In this document: in pieces, positions 1-12,700 of the stretch
Layout: the number at the start of each line of letters is the position of its first letter
Numbering within the stretch: position 1 is the first letter of the stretch
Assembly: GCA_037349315.1 (NCBI GenBank)
Contig: JBAIAC010000059.1
Coordinates: forward strand, 21,670,501-21,734,500
Direction: 5' to 3'
DNA from: Chelydra serpentina
Lineage: Eukaryota > Chordata > Testudines > Chelydridae
Length of the DNA stretch: 64,000 bases
Notes under the pieces: model-generated
Told to the model about the DNA's origin: nothing
What the model saw: only the letters and a program-made list of their open reading frames with translations
Database searches by the model: none
Position numbers and translations under genes: made by a program

Positions 1-602
1 TTCCTTTTAAGTTCCAGAGGAAACATCTAAACAGAAGGTTGAATCCTGCAAAAGAGCAAGTTTAGAAAGGTGTTTACCCACTTGTCCCCCTTATTTTCAG
101 CCTCTCTATTTAAAGAGATTTCCTGGTTTCTTGGAGACACAGATAATCAGCGTGGGTGGCCAAACTCATAAGCACATTATATGCTGCCCCCACTTTTTCT
201 CCAGTCACTTTTCTGCTTCCAGTACAAAGCCATTAAGAACTCATCTGCTGTATGTTTCCGTCTCCACACGGTGGTAAGAGTGACAACGAGCAATAAGTAT
301 GTTTCTTTTAACGACACTGAAATTACAGAACTTAATCAAAAGCTGAACCTTAGCTTAGCTTGCGCCATTGTGGTCCAACAATGATGCAGGTTTAAGGAAT
401 GTCATGCTTAATTTCCTATATTAATTGGCTTTGATCAATCTGCATCACAGCCATAATGCTAGTCTAGAACCATGAATGCACAGCAGTTCTCACCAAGCAT
501 GGTAATGTTCTAACAAAAGTACCTTTTTAGAACAAAGTTGAATGAAAGTTCCATTTTATCAATGCATTACAATGTACAAAACAGTTCTCGTTGCAAGACA
601 TG
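1..602. other. Intron or flank, no gene seen
   Basis: AT-rich sequence without a recognisable exon or a repeat I can name. By gene order it should be PNPLA2 intron 1, because exon 1 lies at 2398-2584 on the minus strand and no exon-2-like peptide is visible between it and the left edge. Confidence 0.5.
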
Positions 603-610
603 GTCTAAAG

Positions 611-1345
611 CAGAGGTGTGAAAACTACAGCCCATGGGCTGCATCTGGCCCGCCAGCCGTTTTAATCCGGCCCTCGAGCTTCCGCTGGTGAGCAGGGTCT
701 GGGGCTTTCCCTGCTCCGGCGCTCCGGCCGAGGAGCAGGGCCAGGGGCCACTCCACGCGGCTCCCAGAAGCAGCAGCATGGCCCCCCTCTGGCCCCTATG
801 CATAGGGGCAGCCAGGGGGCTCCACTCTGCATGATGCTCCACCTTAAGCACCGCCCCCGCAGTTCCTATTGGCCAAGAACTGCAGCCAATGGGAGCTACA
901 GGGGTGGTGTCTGTAGACAGGACAGCATGCAGAGCCACCTGGCCTAGCCGAAGAAGGGACATGCCGCTGCTTCCGGGAGCCACTCGAGGTAAGCGCCACC
1001 CGGAGCTTGCACCCGAGCCTCTCCCCAACCCTCTGCCCCAGCCCTGATCCCCCTCCTGCCCTCTGAACCCCTCGGTCCCAGCCCAGAGCACCCTCCTGCA
1101 CCCCAAACCTCTCAGCCCCAGCCCCACCCCAGAGCCCACACCCCTAGCTGGAGCCTTCACCCACCCCAGAGCCCCTTTCCGCACCCTGAATTTCTCATTT
1201 CTGGCCCCACCCCAGAGCCTGCACCCCCAACCAGAGCCCTCACCCCCTTCTGCACCCCAACCCCAATGTTGTGAGCGTTCATGGCCCGCCATACAATTTC
1301 TATTCTCAGATGTGGCCCTCAGGCCAAAAAGTTTGCCCACCCATG
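611..1345. mobile_element. Non-autonomous hAT-type DNA transposon, 735 bp
   Basis: The left end begins CAGAGGTGTGAAAACTAC and the right end, read in reverse complement, begins CATGGGTGGGCAAACTTT, so the two ends are imperfect terminal inverted repeats. The element is flanked by 8-bp duplications, GTCTAAAG at 603-610 and CTCTAAAG at 1346-1353, with one mismatch. Eight-base target duplications are typical of hAT elements. The interior is C-rich and degenerate, with repeated CCCCAGAGCC-like words, and no transposase is visible. Long open frames here are compositional. It sits within PNPLA2 intron 1. Confidence 0.8.
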
Positions 1346-1353
1346 CTCTAAAG

Positions 1354-2281
<928 letters not shown>

Positions 2282-2397
2282 AGGCCCTACTTGACATGGG
2301 CTGGGAAGGCATAAAGCCGGATCTGCCCTGCACTAGCAGCGGGGACAGGCTATGTGACGTCCCACCACCGCGCACCCCAAAGCTCTGAACGCCTCAC

Positions 2398-2584
2398 CCA
2401 AGCAGGCTCCAGTGACCAGGGCCGTGGCAGTCAGGGCTCCGGCGGAGGCTCCGTAGATGGTCTTGGCATTGGCGACCAGGAAGGGGGCATGCTCCTGGAG
2501 GCAGCTGGCCACCCCGATGTGGTACACCCCCAGGAAGCCGCAGCCCGCGAAGGAGATACTCCAGGTGGAGTCCAGAGGGAACAT
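2398..2584 (-). CDS. PNPLA2: PNPLA2 (adipose triglyceride lipase), coding exon 1, gene partial
   Basis: This minus-strand exon encodes the first 62 residues, plus one base, of a patatin-like phospholipase. PNPLA2 is known to start triacylglycerol breakdown on lipid droplets. Seen here: the oxyanion-hole motif GCGFLG at residues 14-19 and the nucleophile motif GASAG at 45-49, which makes Ser47 the catalytic serine, the same position as in the mammalian enzyme. The start ATG (2584-2582) follows a GC-rich leader and gives the usual family N-terminus (MFP then TWSISFAG). The exon ends at 2398 in a GTGAGG donor, after the stretch VTGACLG that matches the family at this junction. The catalytic aspartate and the C-terminal lipid-droplet region are beyond the left edge. 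The next gene, RPLP2, is on the same strand, as in mammals. Other PNPLA paralogues are possible but the N-terminus and synteny favour PNPLA2. Confidence 0.95.
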
Positions 2585-3300
2585 CGCCGCCCCGCCTGGC
2601 AGCGCCTCTGGCCGGAGAGAGATGGGGGGCGGAGGGCAGCCGAGGCTCGCCAAGCCCTCAGCGGACAAACGCCCCGCCTGGGCAATGCGAGCAGAGGACC
2701 GGAGCGAGGGGCAGGCGAAGTTGTGGCACCCCCGATCCGCGTGCGTCGCTCTTCCAGCTCACATTCTCCCGGGCTTGGCCGGCCCTGGCCCGGGATAAAG
2801 GGGAATGGATGCGCTGCGCCTGCCTGCCTTCCTGTGCCGGTCCCTTCCTGCTCTGCCCGCTTCCTTAGCCTGCTCCCCTAGCCGCTGCCGGCACCTGATG
2901 AGCAGCAGAGAAGGGAGGGGGGCAGTGTTATATCGGGTGCGGGCCTGCCAGGGGAGGGGCTCCGGCTTGTCAGCTGCGGGGCCGGCGCAGCCAATCCCAC
3001 GACAAAAGCAAGGGGCGGGAAGGAGGAGACTCCTGCCTCGGCTAATGGCAGCGGGGGTGAGCCCATACCACCGCCCCGGCGGGTGGGGCCATGCAAAGAG
3101 GCTCCCGAGTGGACAAGAAATCATTGGGCGAGGACTTCCTGCTCGGCACCGGCGCCCACCGCAGCTGCCGGCTCCGTTCTAAAGGGGCAGCCCGCAAGGG
3201 GGGGCTGGGCGCACTACAGCTGTGGAACGCACATCTGGAATGCACATGTGGCTCGCTGGGGTGCGCTCCGCAGTTATGGCTGCCGGGCGTTCGGCCCAGA
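2585..3300 (-). promoter_or_regulatory. PNPLA2: Putative PNPLA2 5' UTR and promoter, CpG-rich
   Basis: GC- and CpG-rich sequence directly upstream of the PNPLA2 start codon. On the minus strand it has a CCAAT-type inverted box (ATTGG; plus-strand CCAAT at about 2991), and near 3012 a GGGGCGGG Sp1-type box reads on the plus strand. No transcription start can be fixed from sequence alone. Open frames on both strands here are products of base composition. Confidence 0.6.
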
Positions 3301-3610
3301 CTGATTACAAGAGATCCACTCACTGGCCAGAGGAAGTCCAGCTAGGCACCCCAATTGCTGTGTGTTTGTGTGCGCCTAGGGTCGTGGCGTGGTTTGTCTG
3401 TATTGTGATGACGCTTATGTGTTTTTCAGGACCGTGTGATGGGGCGTGTGTGACGGGGATGGAGGGCTTTGGCCTGGTGCGTATGTGTTTTTGTGGGGTG
3501 TAGCATTCTGGAGGGATGGGCGGTGAGTTAGGGTTGTGGCATGTTGTGTGTGTATTCTGGGATGGTTTGTGTATGTGAGAGTAGTAGTTTTTAAGTGGGG
3601 TGTGTGTGTT

Positions 3611-4088
3611 GTGGGCACAGGGTTTTGGAGCGGGGGTGTATTGTGGGGTGGGTTGTGTGTGTTGTGGACATACAGGGTTTTGGAGCGGGGGTGTATTGTG
3701 GGGTGGGTTGTGTGTGGGTTGTGGGCATACAGGGTTTTGGAGCGGGGATGTATTGTGGGGTGGGTTGTGTGTGGGTTGTGGGCATACAGGGTTTTGGAGC
3801 GGGGATGTATTGTGGGGTGGGTTGTGGGCATACAGGGTTTTGGAGTGGGGGTATATTGTGGGGTGGGTTGTGTGTGGGTTGTGGGCATACAGGGTTTTGG
3901 AGCGGGGATGTATTGTGGGGTGGGTTGTGTGTGGGTTGTGGGCATACAGGGTTTTGGAGCGGGGATGTATTGTGGGGTGGGTTGTGGGCATACAGGGTTT
4001 TGGAGTGGGGGTATATTGTGGGGTGGGTTGTGTGTGGGTTGTGGGCATACAGGGTTTTGGAGTGGGGATGTATTGTGGGGTGGGTTAT
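3611..4088. repeat. Minisatellite, 57/46-bp units in a 160-bp higher-order period
   Basis: Units can be registered on the word GTGGGCATAC (variant GTGGACATAC), found at 3664, 3721, 3778, 3824, 3881, 3938, 3984 and 4041. Spacings are 57, 57, 46, 57, 57, 46, 57. The short unit lacks 11 bp (TTGTGTGTGGG type). From 3721 the order 57-46-57 repeats, giving a 160-bp higher-order unit twice. Unit variants (AGCGGGGATG versus AGTGGGGGTA) track the same order. The plus strand is almost free of C and rich in G runs. Frames through it on both strands are not genes. It lies about 1.0-1.5 kb upstream of the PNPLA2 start codon. Confidence 0.95.
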
Positions 4089-5359
4089 TTGTGTGTGTTG
4101 CTGATGAACAAAGAAAAAATATTTGTGTGTGTGTGTGTAGAGTTGCTTTTGCTCTCTGCAGCTGGCCTCCCCTTGTTTACCCCAGCCCCCATTTTCCTGC
4201 ACATCATCAGTGAGATGACCTCACACATGGAAACATACACATCACCCTTTAAAAGGAGGCTCCCGATCCTTGGTGTGACTAATCTCTGCAGCAGCTGGAG
4301 GAGCTATGGGGAGAAGGGAAAGCAGTAGCTGCAGGAGCACAGATACCAGCTGGAGGCAGAAAGGGGGAGGGAAGCCCAAGACTCCATATTCCACTTTAGG
4401 GACTAACAGAGGGGGAAGTGGCTCTGCACAGCATTCCGCAGCACAGGAGGATTGCGGAGGCTTGAAGCTCCCCATTCATCCATGGAAATGACACATCAGC
4501 TGTGGGAGGCATGAACCACCCCATTCATCTCAATGGGTGCTCTCCCCTTTTCTCCTATGATCCTACGCCCTCTTGCAGAATGCCAGGTTTCAAGGCTGCC
4601 ACTTCACTCCCCTGCCTGTGGATTTTAGAGTAATTTGAATATTAAAATGAGGTCCTTAGTGGGACGGGGGCTGTATCTGAGGAACCCTTTGACCAAATTT
4701 GCACCATAACGTACACCCTGGCTCTTATTGTGCCGTACCAGTATTCAAGACAATTGTCCTATGCACATGGATGTTCGAGCATTGTGAAAATTAAAACTGC
4801 TCATTTTGTGCGGGGCCATATATTGGGATCCTCGTTCCAATGGCCCCAAATTTTTACCACAAATCCCAGACTCTGTTGCAACATGCCAGTATATCTTCAC
4901 ACATGGACTCTGATAATTAGGAGCATCTCATAGTGGTGGGGCTGCATCTCAGGAAACATTTGATCAAATGACGCTGAATTTGCTTCACAAATACTGCTAA
5001 GCTCCTTTTGCGCATCTGGGCACCTGCCTCCATCACTCAGCTACCAAATCCCATCTCTCCCTGGGCCCTCAGATTGAAGGGGCCATGGCATTGCACATAA
5101 GAGCTGGTGGCATCAAAATGGAGACAGGAGATCCAGAGTTCCTACCCCACATCTGGGCCTCATGTATGGGGAAGGGGATCTGCACATCTACCTGCAGGTT
5201 TGGAAGCAGAGATGTGAAATGGCCCATTCATCTCAAAGGATGTTCTCAGTTAAAAGAGTACTCTTCATGGCACTGAATGGAGCCTGAAAATAGTTCTAAG
5301 TTATGTGAACTGCTCCATTCACTTTAATGGATGTTCTCATTCCTGTCTCCCTACCGTAC
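4089..5359. other. Intergenic, no gene seen
   Basis: No exon or named repeat. A related phrase recurs three times, near 4520 (CCCATTCATCTCAATGGG), 5222 (CCCATTCATCTCAAAGG) and 5312 (CTCCATTCACTTTAATGG), which suggests a decayed duplicated segment or an old dispersed repeat. Confidence 0.4.
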
Positions 5360-5460
5360 AGTTTGTCTACACATGGATTTATTCCAGAATAGATATTGCA
5401 CTTTAAGTTCATACCTTACTTTAATTCGAATTAGTTTCCCCAGTGTAGACATGTCCTAAG
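5360..5460. mobile_element. Short MITE-like element with GTCTACAC ends
   Basis: The left end reads CAGTTTGTCTACACATGG. The right end, in reverse complement, reads GGACATGTCTACACTGG. These ends resemble the better preserved TWA-flanked elements at 15296 and 20401. There is no coding capacity. Confidence 0.5.
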
Positions 5461-8448
5461 TGCGTGTCCAACACAGTGAGCAAGCCTGTTCTTAATATCT
5501 TCCTCCTCTGCCCCCCGCAGTGCTGTGTCCCTGGTGTGTGCATCCAGCAGACCTGTTCCAGGGATCAGCAAAATGTAGTCCATCATGCTGAAAGCTATCT
5601 GGAAGGAGCTCTACCAGCAGAGAACTGATTCATCCTGGTTGGGATTTTTGCACCAGCCTGCTGATGTCATTTTTATGTGGCGCCTAGTCTCTCCCAAATC
5701 TGCCCAGCCCCACACATCATACCAGGCTTCATACTCCACGTACTGTGCTGCCCACATGAGCCCAGGGCAGGACTTTCACAGACAGGTAGATGGAATTGAG
5801 GATACAGTTGTGGGGGGCTGATCTCCCTCAAAATAATAACCACCACTCGCACTTCCAAGGAGAGCCCCATTGTGGCCCCAGTCTCTAAGCAAAGGCAGGT
5901 TGTGCACAGCACGCAAATCTCCCAAGGAACAGATTCAGACTCACGGTTCTTGGGTACAAAGAGCTGTGAGTGTTCCCCATAGCTTCCATGTAGTTCGCAT
6001 CTCTGCTCAAAAGTGCTCTGTAAGCAGAGGTACCAATGCCTGTATTGCTTCCCCAGAAGGGCAGTGGGTGCTGGACACCAGCTGACATAAAATTGGGGTG
6101 GATGAGTGCAATCGTTTGAGCCCCACGTGCAGAATAAGACATAATTTTAAAATGTGGATGTGATTTTGGGAGGGGGGCGGTCCTCAGGACCCCCTTGCTC
6201 CAATGACCCCAAATATGGGCCCTAGGATGAACTCTACGGAGGCACAGCATATGTCAAGGCAATCTGAGTCAGCATGTGGCGTTTAGAGCACGTAGTAGAG
6301 TCAGCGGTTAAACCGTAAGCCATTCTCAGCTATGGTGGAGCTATAACAGAAACTATGCGCCTGATGCCAAGTTCCCACAACCATCACTGAAGTCAATGTG
6401 CGCGGTGGGAATCCAGAACTCCCAGGATCAGGGCCAGAAGCAAAGCACTAGTGGGAACGTTTTGAGGGAAAATGGGGGAGCGAGGAAAATTCACAACGAT
6501 GTTTGCAGAAAAGATTTTCCGTTTCCCTGCCACTTCTATCGCCGGTCAGAAAAAATAGAAACTGTGCTGGAAACGCCAGGAAATACGGACTTGACAGAAG
6601 CACAAGCATGAGACCCAGTCCTATGACCCTTATTCTGGTCACCCCACACACACTTTGAAACCAACAGAGTGGGTTGGTGGACTAAGGAATGCAGGATCAG
6701 CATCGTGCTGCCAGTAGGGAGACCATGTCCCGTGAGCAATTACACAGCAATTCTTCCCGATTTCTTATCATTAGCTGGATGGACAAGGCAGCGGTTGTAC
6801 CTCTGAGGGGTGGTGGTGCTCTTTATAATAGCAGATTTGCTGTAAAGTAATCCAGACACAGGCTCCAATTCAGTGCTCTGGTGCTGTAGCCTGCCTTCCC
6901 CAGGGACTCCGCTTCTTGGAGGTCGCTAATCCAGAGGGATAGCACAGGGAAGTTCTTGGATTTCCCCATAATGCAATGCTTCGTTTTCCTGGGAGGAAGG
7001 CAGTGCCAACAAACTTGGAGGAGAATGCAAAATGTAGGACGCAGGGGGATCAGTGTGTCCACTTTTCTTCATTTTTTGTGGGAGGGCAGGGAGTGATGGG
7101 TAATACAGTAGTGAGTCATCTCTGGGACAACATGTTTTGGGCCTGACCCAAAGCCAGACAAAGTCAGTAGAAAGACTGCCATTGGCTCCCATGGGCATTG
7201 GATCAGCTGCCTTTATCGGATTGTCCCACGGCAGCAATGCAAAGTACTATCTCAGCACTACCTCAGCACACAGGCCCAGAAAGATCCTGGAATGTGGGAG
7301 CCATATTTATGGCCCGCAGCTGAAATGGCACAACAAGGTGACGATGAGAAGTGCTGACAGGAGACCAAAATTAACACTACAGGAAATAGAAAAGACTCCC
7401 AGCCCTAAATTGTGCTTTTTTAGATCGCTTGTGTAACTGCATTATTTAGAAAGGCATTAAAGGAGAGTGAAAAAAATCAGAACAGCAGCAAATTAAGCAC
7501 CAATTAAGTCAGGTTAGGAACACTTGCAGTGAGGGAATCCAGTACCCTAATTGCCATTGGCTTCAATGGTCTCAGGATCAAGAAAAAAACGAAACACTGA
7601 TATGCGTATAACTGGTGACGTGTTCCCATGTAGACAAGGCCTAAAAGTTAGCCTGTGCCCTGATGAGCTCACAGACAAGGCAGATGAAAGCTTTATCTAC
7701 ACAGGAGAATTTCTCCATTTATCCCAGCATAACTGTCCATGTGGACACTCTTATTCCAGAGTCAGAGTGGCTTTTTTTTGGTTTAGCTTAATCCCCTTCC
7801 TAAGCCACATAAACTAATCCAAAGGAGACTTATACCATAACAAGAACAGCTACATAGGGACTATACAAGTTGCAGCAGGAAGCTACATAGCTTGGTTTCA
7901 GGCCCATCTGCTGCCTCAGTTTCCCTCACTCCAGCCAACCACTGGCATCCAACACTTTAGGTGCTGGGCACTAGTCAGACCTGTCATCCTCCCTTGGTCA
8001 CAGGGCTCACCACATCACCTCACTAGATGACAATACAGTCTTTCCATCCTCCTCACACATGACAGCAGTATGGGGGCACCCACATCCACTCTCTACTACA
8101 GGTTCCCGATCCTGGGAACCCTCCATAACAGGGCTATCTAGCCTCCCTCCGATAGCCTCATTGTGGGGCTCCGATTTCCCAGGGCCTCTTCCTGGATTCT
8201 CTCTCCTCCGACTCTTTATAGAGCACTAATTCCAACTTCCTCTGATCTCTCAGTTCTACTTCTGTTTGCAATTCCTCCATGCTTATGCTCCACAGGCTGT
8301 TCACTCCCCGGCCCCAACAAGCCTGGTTTAGTAACAGGACTTTTGTCACATGAGTTCAGCACTTAGCTTCTTCCTCTGGGGAGGGGAGCTAAGCTGGGAC
8401 AAGTGCAGCAGCACCCCAACCCTCTTAAAGGGCTAGCTCAATTTGTGA
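5461..8448. other. Intergenic, no gene seen
   Basis: No recognisable exon. A stretch at about 7615-7800 contains GTAGACAAGGCC, CTACACAGGAG and GTGGACACTCTTATTCC, the kind of phrases found in worn MITE copies. The rest shows nothing I can name. Short frames show no family resemblance. Confidence 0.4.
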
Positions 8449-8453
8449 CCCCC

Positions 8454-9123
8454 TGTAACAGGGTCGGACTCACCCCCGCGGCGCCTCCTGCTGGTTTCTC
8501 CAGGGAATTAGCTCACCAGCCTCTGGAGCGCCCTCTGCAGGCCAGTGATCCGCCTGTCCACGCTGGCCCTGTGTCCCTCCCAGGACCCAGTGCCCTTTTA
8601 ACTGGGGTGCTGCCCCCTGGCAGTACCCCTAGATCTGGGTCTCCCCTCCCCAGGGGAACCCCCAACCCACTATCCCCACCTCGCCTCAGTCATAGGCTAC
8701 TGCCAGTCACCAGCTAGCCCCCGCGCCCTGGGGCAGACTGCAGTATAAGCCACTCATCACAGGCAAAGGGGGTTTGGACCTGCTGCCTCGGCCTACCTGT
8801 GGGTTACCCCCTGCAACCCCAGTACCCGGTCGGGCCTTACCAGGCCTGCAGCCTGGGTTTTGCAAGGCCAGAGCTCCCTAGCTCCCTTGGCCTTTCCCCC
8901 AGCCCTGCTCCACTCCAGGTATCCTGCTTAGGTCCTCCAGCCAGGCCCTTCTCTCCCTAAAGGCAGAGAGAGAGTGTCTGTGTCTCCAGGCCCACTGCCC
9001 TCTTATAAGGGCCAGCTGGGCCCTGATTAAACTGGCCCCAGCTGTGGCTGCCTTGCTCATCAGCCCAGCCTCCTAGGGCTGTTTCCAGCCCCTCAGGGCA
9101 GAAGCGGGTTCCACCCCGCTACA
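8454..9123. mobile_element. Solo LTR of an LTR retrotransposon, 670 bp
   Basis: Begins TGTAACAGGG and ends CCCCGCTACA, the TG...CA form of LTRs. It is flanked on both sides by a perfect 5-bp duplication CCCCC (8449-8453 and 9124-9128), although this is a low-complexity word. A TATA-like TCTTATAAGG lies near 9000 and GATTAAA about 20 bp later, giving a plausible promoter and polyadenylation signal in plus orientation. The first about 60 bp match the element at 31123, which has its own different duplication. No internal gag or pol region is next to it, so it is a solo LTR. Whether it is Gypsy- or retrovirus-type cannot be said. Confidence 0.75.
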
Positions 9124-9128
9124 CCCCC

Positions 9129-9245
9129 ATATCACAGAATCATAGGACTAGAAGGAATCTCAAGAGGTCATCTAGTCCAGTCCCCTGGCATGGCAGGACT
9201 AAGTATTATTAAGGCCATCCATGACAGGTGTAAGTGTATTGGTTT
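9129..9245 (-). mobile_element. CR1 LINE 3'-end fragment
   Basis: Contains the CR1 tail read in reverse: ATCACAGAATCATAGGACTA followed by GAAGGAATCTCAAGAGGTC and ATCTAGTCCAGTCCCC. This is the common 5'-truncated form of sauropsid CR1 copies. Confidence 0.8.
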
Positions 9246-9329
9246 AAATTCATACTTTAGGTTATACTGAAAAAAAACTACCTTTCTTCTGTAGGCAAAG
9301 CCAAAGGAAATATTCCTAGCCACATTTTA

Positions 9330-9440
9330 CAAAGGAGAACCGAGGCGCAGAGAGGTTAAGTCACTGCCTCAACATCACACAGGAGTTGAGATTTAAATCC
9401 AGATCCCTTGAGTTCTAGCTCAGTGCTTCAACCAAAAGAC
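9330..9440 (-). mobile_element. MIR SINE fragment
   Basis: Reads as the reverse complement of the MIR body: CATTTTACAAAGGAGAA, GCAGAGAGGTTAAGTCACTG, CACACAGGAGTTGAGATTTAA, then ATCCAGATCCCTTGAGTTC. MIR is an ancient tRNA-derived SINE shared by amniotes. Confidence 0.75.
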
Positions 9441-12039
9441 CAACTTTCCTCTCATGCTAATGTTGCTTCTGCCTGTTTTTTTGTACCTTGTAAACTGCAG
9501 GGTTCAAATCTGTATCTGAAGGAGAAAAACAATGGTGCTGGGGGTGCACCAGTTGAGAAACATCGCCTCAGATGTTTACATCACTCAATCTTTGGCCTTC
9601 AAGGTTATACGACCGAGGACTTGTTTATTGCCTATCAAAATAGCACAACATTGTTATGATCATTGCAAGAAACAGTGTAAACAGTCATTTCTTGCCGAAC
9701 ACTTCCTGGATTCTTTAGCTGGTAAGAAAATGTTGGCAAACAAAATCATCATGGTGTTTTTCTCCCAGGTGGTAATCCCCCAAAGCCAGTGATTTTTCAG
9801 TAAGCAGCCAACGGCAGGGAAATTTGTGTGACCCTCAAATGTGTTGTCAGCAGGCTTTACACCATTGCCTTTCTGACGTGTTGGATGCTCATCAAACATT
9901 GCATGTTCATTCATGCCCACTGAATGCTCGGTATGCAGCGAGAAAGCTTTTTCTGCCACCTTTTCATTACACTCTTGTTAGTCACATGGGTTACATACAA
10001 TTAACACGATGCTATTATTAGGGTACAGCACATACACAAACAATGTCGGCCTCTCTTTATGACATTCATATGTTACAGCTTGACTACACAATGTTTCTTT
10101 AGACAATCCAGGGCCTGATCCAACTCTCATTAAAGCTGATGGAAAGACTCCAGTTGACTTTCTCCCTAATTTAGGATTGCCTTTGTGACTATGTATTAGA
10201 CCTTCATAACACAGCTCTGCTTTACTAGTCTATGCCAGTACAGAGTCTGTTTGCTTTCATAGTACGGCAATATTTGTTCTTACAACTACTTTTTCCTTTA
10301 AAAAACAAACCCAAATGTAATGCAGATAAGTGTGGGCTCAAGCAATAGCCTGGGTAGACAGATGGGCTCAAGCTACTATGTTAAAAGTAGCAATGAGGCT
10401 GTTGTGGCTCAGGCAGCAGCTCAGACTCTCAAGCCCACCCCACACCCTATCTCTGAGCTTCGTAGCTAACCAATCTCCACCCCAGCTGCTAGCTCCACAT
10501 TGCTATTTTTAGCATGCTAGCTTGAGTCTGTTCACCGGAGCTGGGAGGCTTGCTCCCAGGTGAAGTGTAGACCTACCCTCAGTGACTCAATCGAGAATAC
10601 TAATTGACTTCACAGATGCCACCACGGAGCCAGCACTTAATTACTATTTTCCGTAGCACCTGGGATATACCCTGTCATTTCCAAATAGCGAAGACGTCAT
10701 GCTTCCTGCTCTGAGGTGCTCGCAAGGAATGATTTTCCGTCAGTGCTGAGCTGGAGTAGAACTAATATCCCAAAGATGAAAGTTTCCATCTCTCACCACC
10801 AACCTTATTAGCAGATCACTCTCCCTTGCTAGGTATTTTATGGTAATCAGTTACCACCATAACCTCCAAGAGAAAGATTTGGTTCTCCTTCCTTTCCCAA
10901 TATTGCTGATGTCACTACTTTTGGAACAGAGCTTGTGCCAAAGGATGTGCCAAAGTGAGCCCTGTTCCTGACATTGGGATACATAAAGAGAAAGGGATAT
11001 CTTTAGAGGATTATAGTGTATACAATATACCACACCTTTCTGGGCCTTACCTGTGGTTTCAGTAGGAACAAGCCCTTGTCCTTATTTTTAAAGCACCTTT
11101 TACAATGATTCATGCAAGAAGCATTATGACTGTGAAGACGGAAGCTACAACTGAAAATACAGAACAGCATCTATAGAGACAAGGCATTGGGCCAAATTGC
11201 TCAGTGGTAGACACCTGCTGAAGTCAATGGCGTTAGAACCATGATTCATTTGACCCAGTGCATTAGAGGAAGCTGATGGAGATTTCTAGATATAGCCTAA
11301 TTATAAACCAGTTCAGTGGCAGATTGGGAGTTGGGGAGAATAGATTAAAGTACTTTGCTTCCTTGTTTGGAGTAAACTTTTATCATTTCACAGGACAGAC
11401 TAGATGGTTTGCTATTGAATTGTGAAACAAGCATGCAAACTTCCTGCATAGCCAATTGCTTAAAACGTACATAGTCCCCCTCCCTCTGAGCTTCATGGAA
11501 TGTTATTTAAAGTGTATTGCCACCTTAAGGGTATTCTGGGAACTCCACCAATGCAGTATTTAACAAGTGTTGGTGTCTTCAGAACATAGAAGTGGTCTCT
11601 GCACCCAGGGGTTTCCCATAGACTAGCAACATGCTGCAGACAAACAGCACCAAGTCGTGATCTGATTATATATTTATCGCAAAGTGGTGTGACGTAGTCA
11701 TAGTCAGTTGGTGGTTTTTAAGCACGCAAACCTGAGACTATGCTTTTCCAGGGCAGATTAGTTGCATAAGGTTTAGGAGAAATGGTGTATTTTCAGGAGG
11801 GTTTTGGAGCAGATAGTAGGTGGTCAACATATCAGGTTAGGCTAATAGCTCCAGGACTAAAGAGCAGCATGGGAGGACAGGTGAAGAATTGGAGAAGGAC
11901 ATTTGGAGTAGTTAGGCCTCTTGTGCAGAGCACAGCTCATACTAAGTGCTAGACTAGGAGCCATTGAGACTCAGCTAGGTCAGTTATCAGTCTGCATATC
12001 AGCTGCCTTTTCTGGTTACAAATGGTGGCCATCAGGTGG
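9441..12039. other. Intergenic, no gene seen
   Basis: No exon seen. Around 10320-10570 there are phrases (GGGTAGACAGATGGGCTC, GTGTAGACCTACCCTCAG) that look like a worn MITE of the GTCTACAC group. Otherwise nothing recognisable. Confidence 0.4.
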
Positions 12040-12700
12040 CTTCAGTACCCTTGGACACTTGTTAATTTGGAGGCATGGGACAGACCAGCTCTTGTTACAT
12101 CAGTAGATAATCTCCCAGCAATGGGCTAAGATTGTATCTCCACCCTGACATTCTTAGAACTGTCAGCTACCTTTGAAATGGTGGATCCTGAGGTGTGTGG
12201 ACTCAGTTGGGGGTTGTACCAGGAGTGAATAGGGTTGCTTTGGGGTGGGACCATTCTTGTCTAGGGAAGGGCTCTCAAAGGCTGCTGGTGGGGCCCTCCT
12301 ATAGAGTGCTACAGGGCCCTCCTATAGAGTGTCCCATCCTCTTTACAGAGCTATGGGGGCAGTTAGAAGGGTTGGTGAGGTGGAGATTGCTATGCCTTCG
12401 CTATGCTGATGGGACCCAGCTTTTTTATTTTCCTACCAGCCAGAAGGGTCAAGTGCCTCGGCTGGTGTTCGGATGAGAACGAGCTGGTTTACACTTGGTT
12501 CAGAGAACATGGAAATGATACTGATTGTAAGGGAACAAGTGGAAGAGATGGCAGAGATAATATCCCCTCCTTTGACTGAGGAAGGGGCTAGTCCAGCATT
12601 TGTGGGGCAGGTGAGCAACCTAGGAGATTGGCTGGCCTTCCAGCTGCTATTAGAAAGTCAGCTAGAGGCTACACCACAATGAGTTTCTTTCAATTACATA
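12040..12700 (+). pseudogene. Degenerate LINE reverse-transcriptase fragment (L2/CR1-like)
   Basis: Translating the plus strand in shifting frames gives blocks of a LINE reverse transcriptase in the right order: LELSATFEMVDPEV (compare the LDLSAAFDTVDH block of the L2/CR1 clade), then RYADGTQLFYF (the YADD-TQL catalytic box, here mutated to YADG), then NLGDWLAFQLLLESQ. Frameshifts and stops separate the blocks, so it is dead. It also holds a local duplication, GGGCCCTCCTATAGAGTG twice, 25 bp apart near 12290-12340. The clade assignment is tentative. Confidence 0.6.

Noticed and set aside
567..1340. 257-codon minus-strand frame
   Set aside because: It spans a hAT element from end to end, including the inverted repeats, and has low-complexity Gly/Trp/Arg composition.
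3320..4328. Frames of 170-242 codons on both strands with repeated GFWSG- or PTIHPRSKT-type units
   Set aside because: They are translations of the minisatellite in every frame; the unit 57+46+57 bp does not keep one frame's unit structure and no start context or family supports them.
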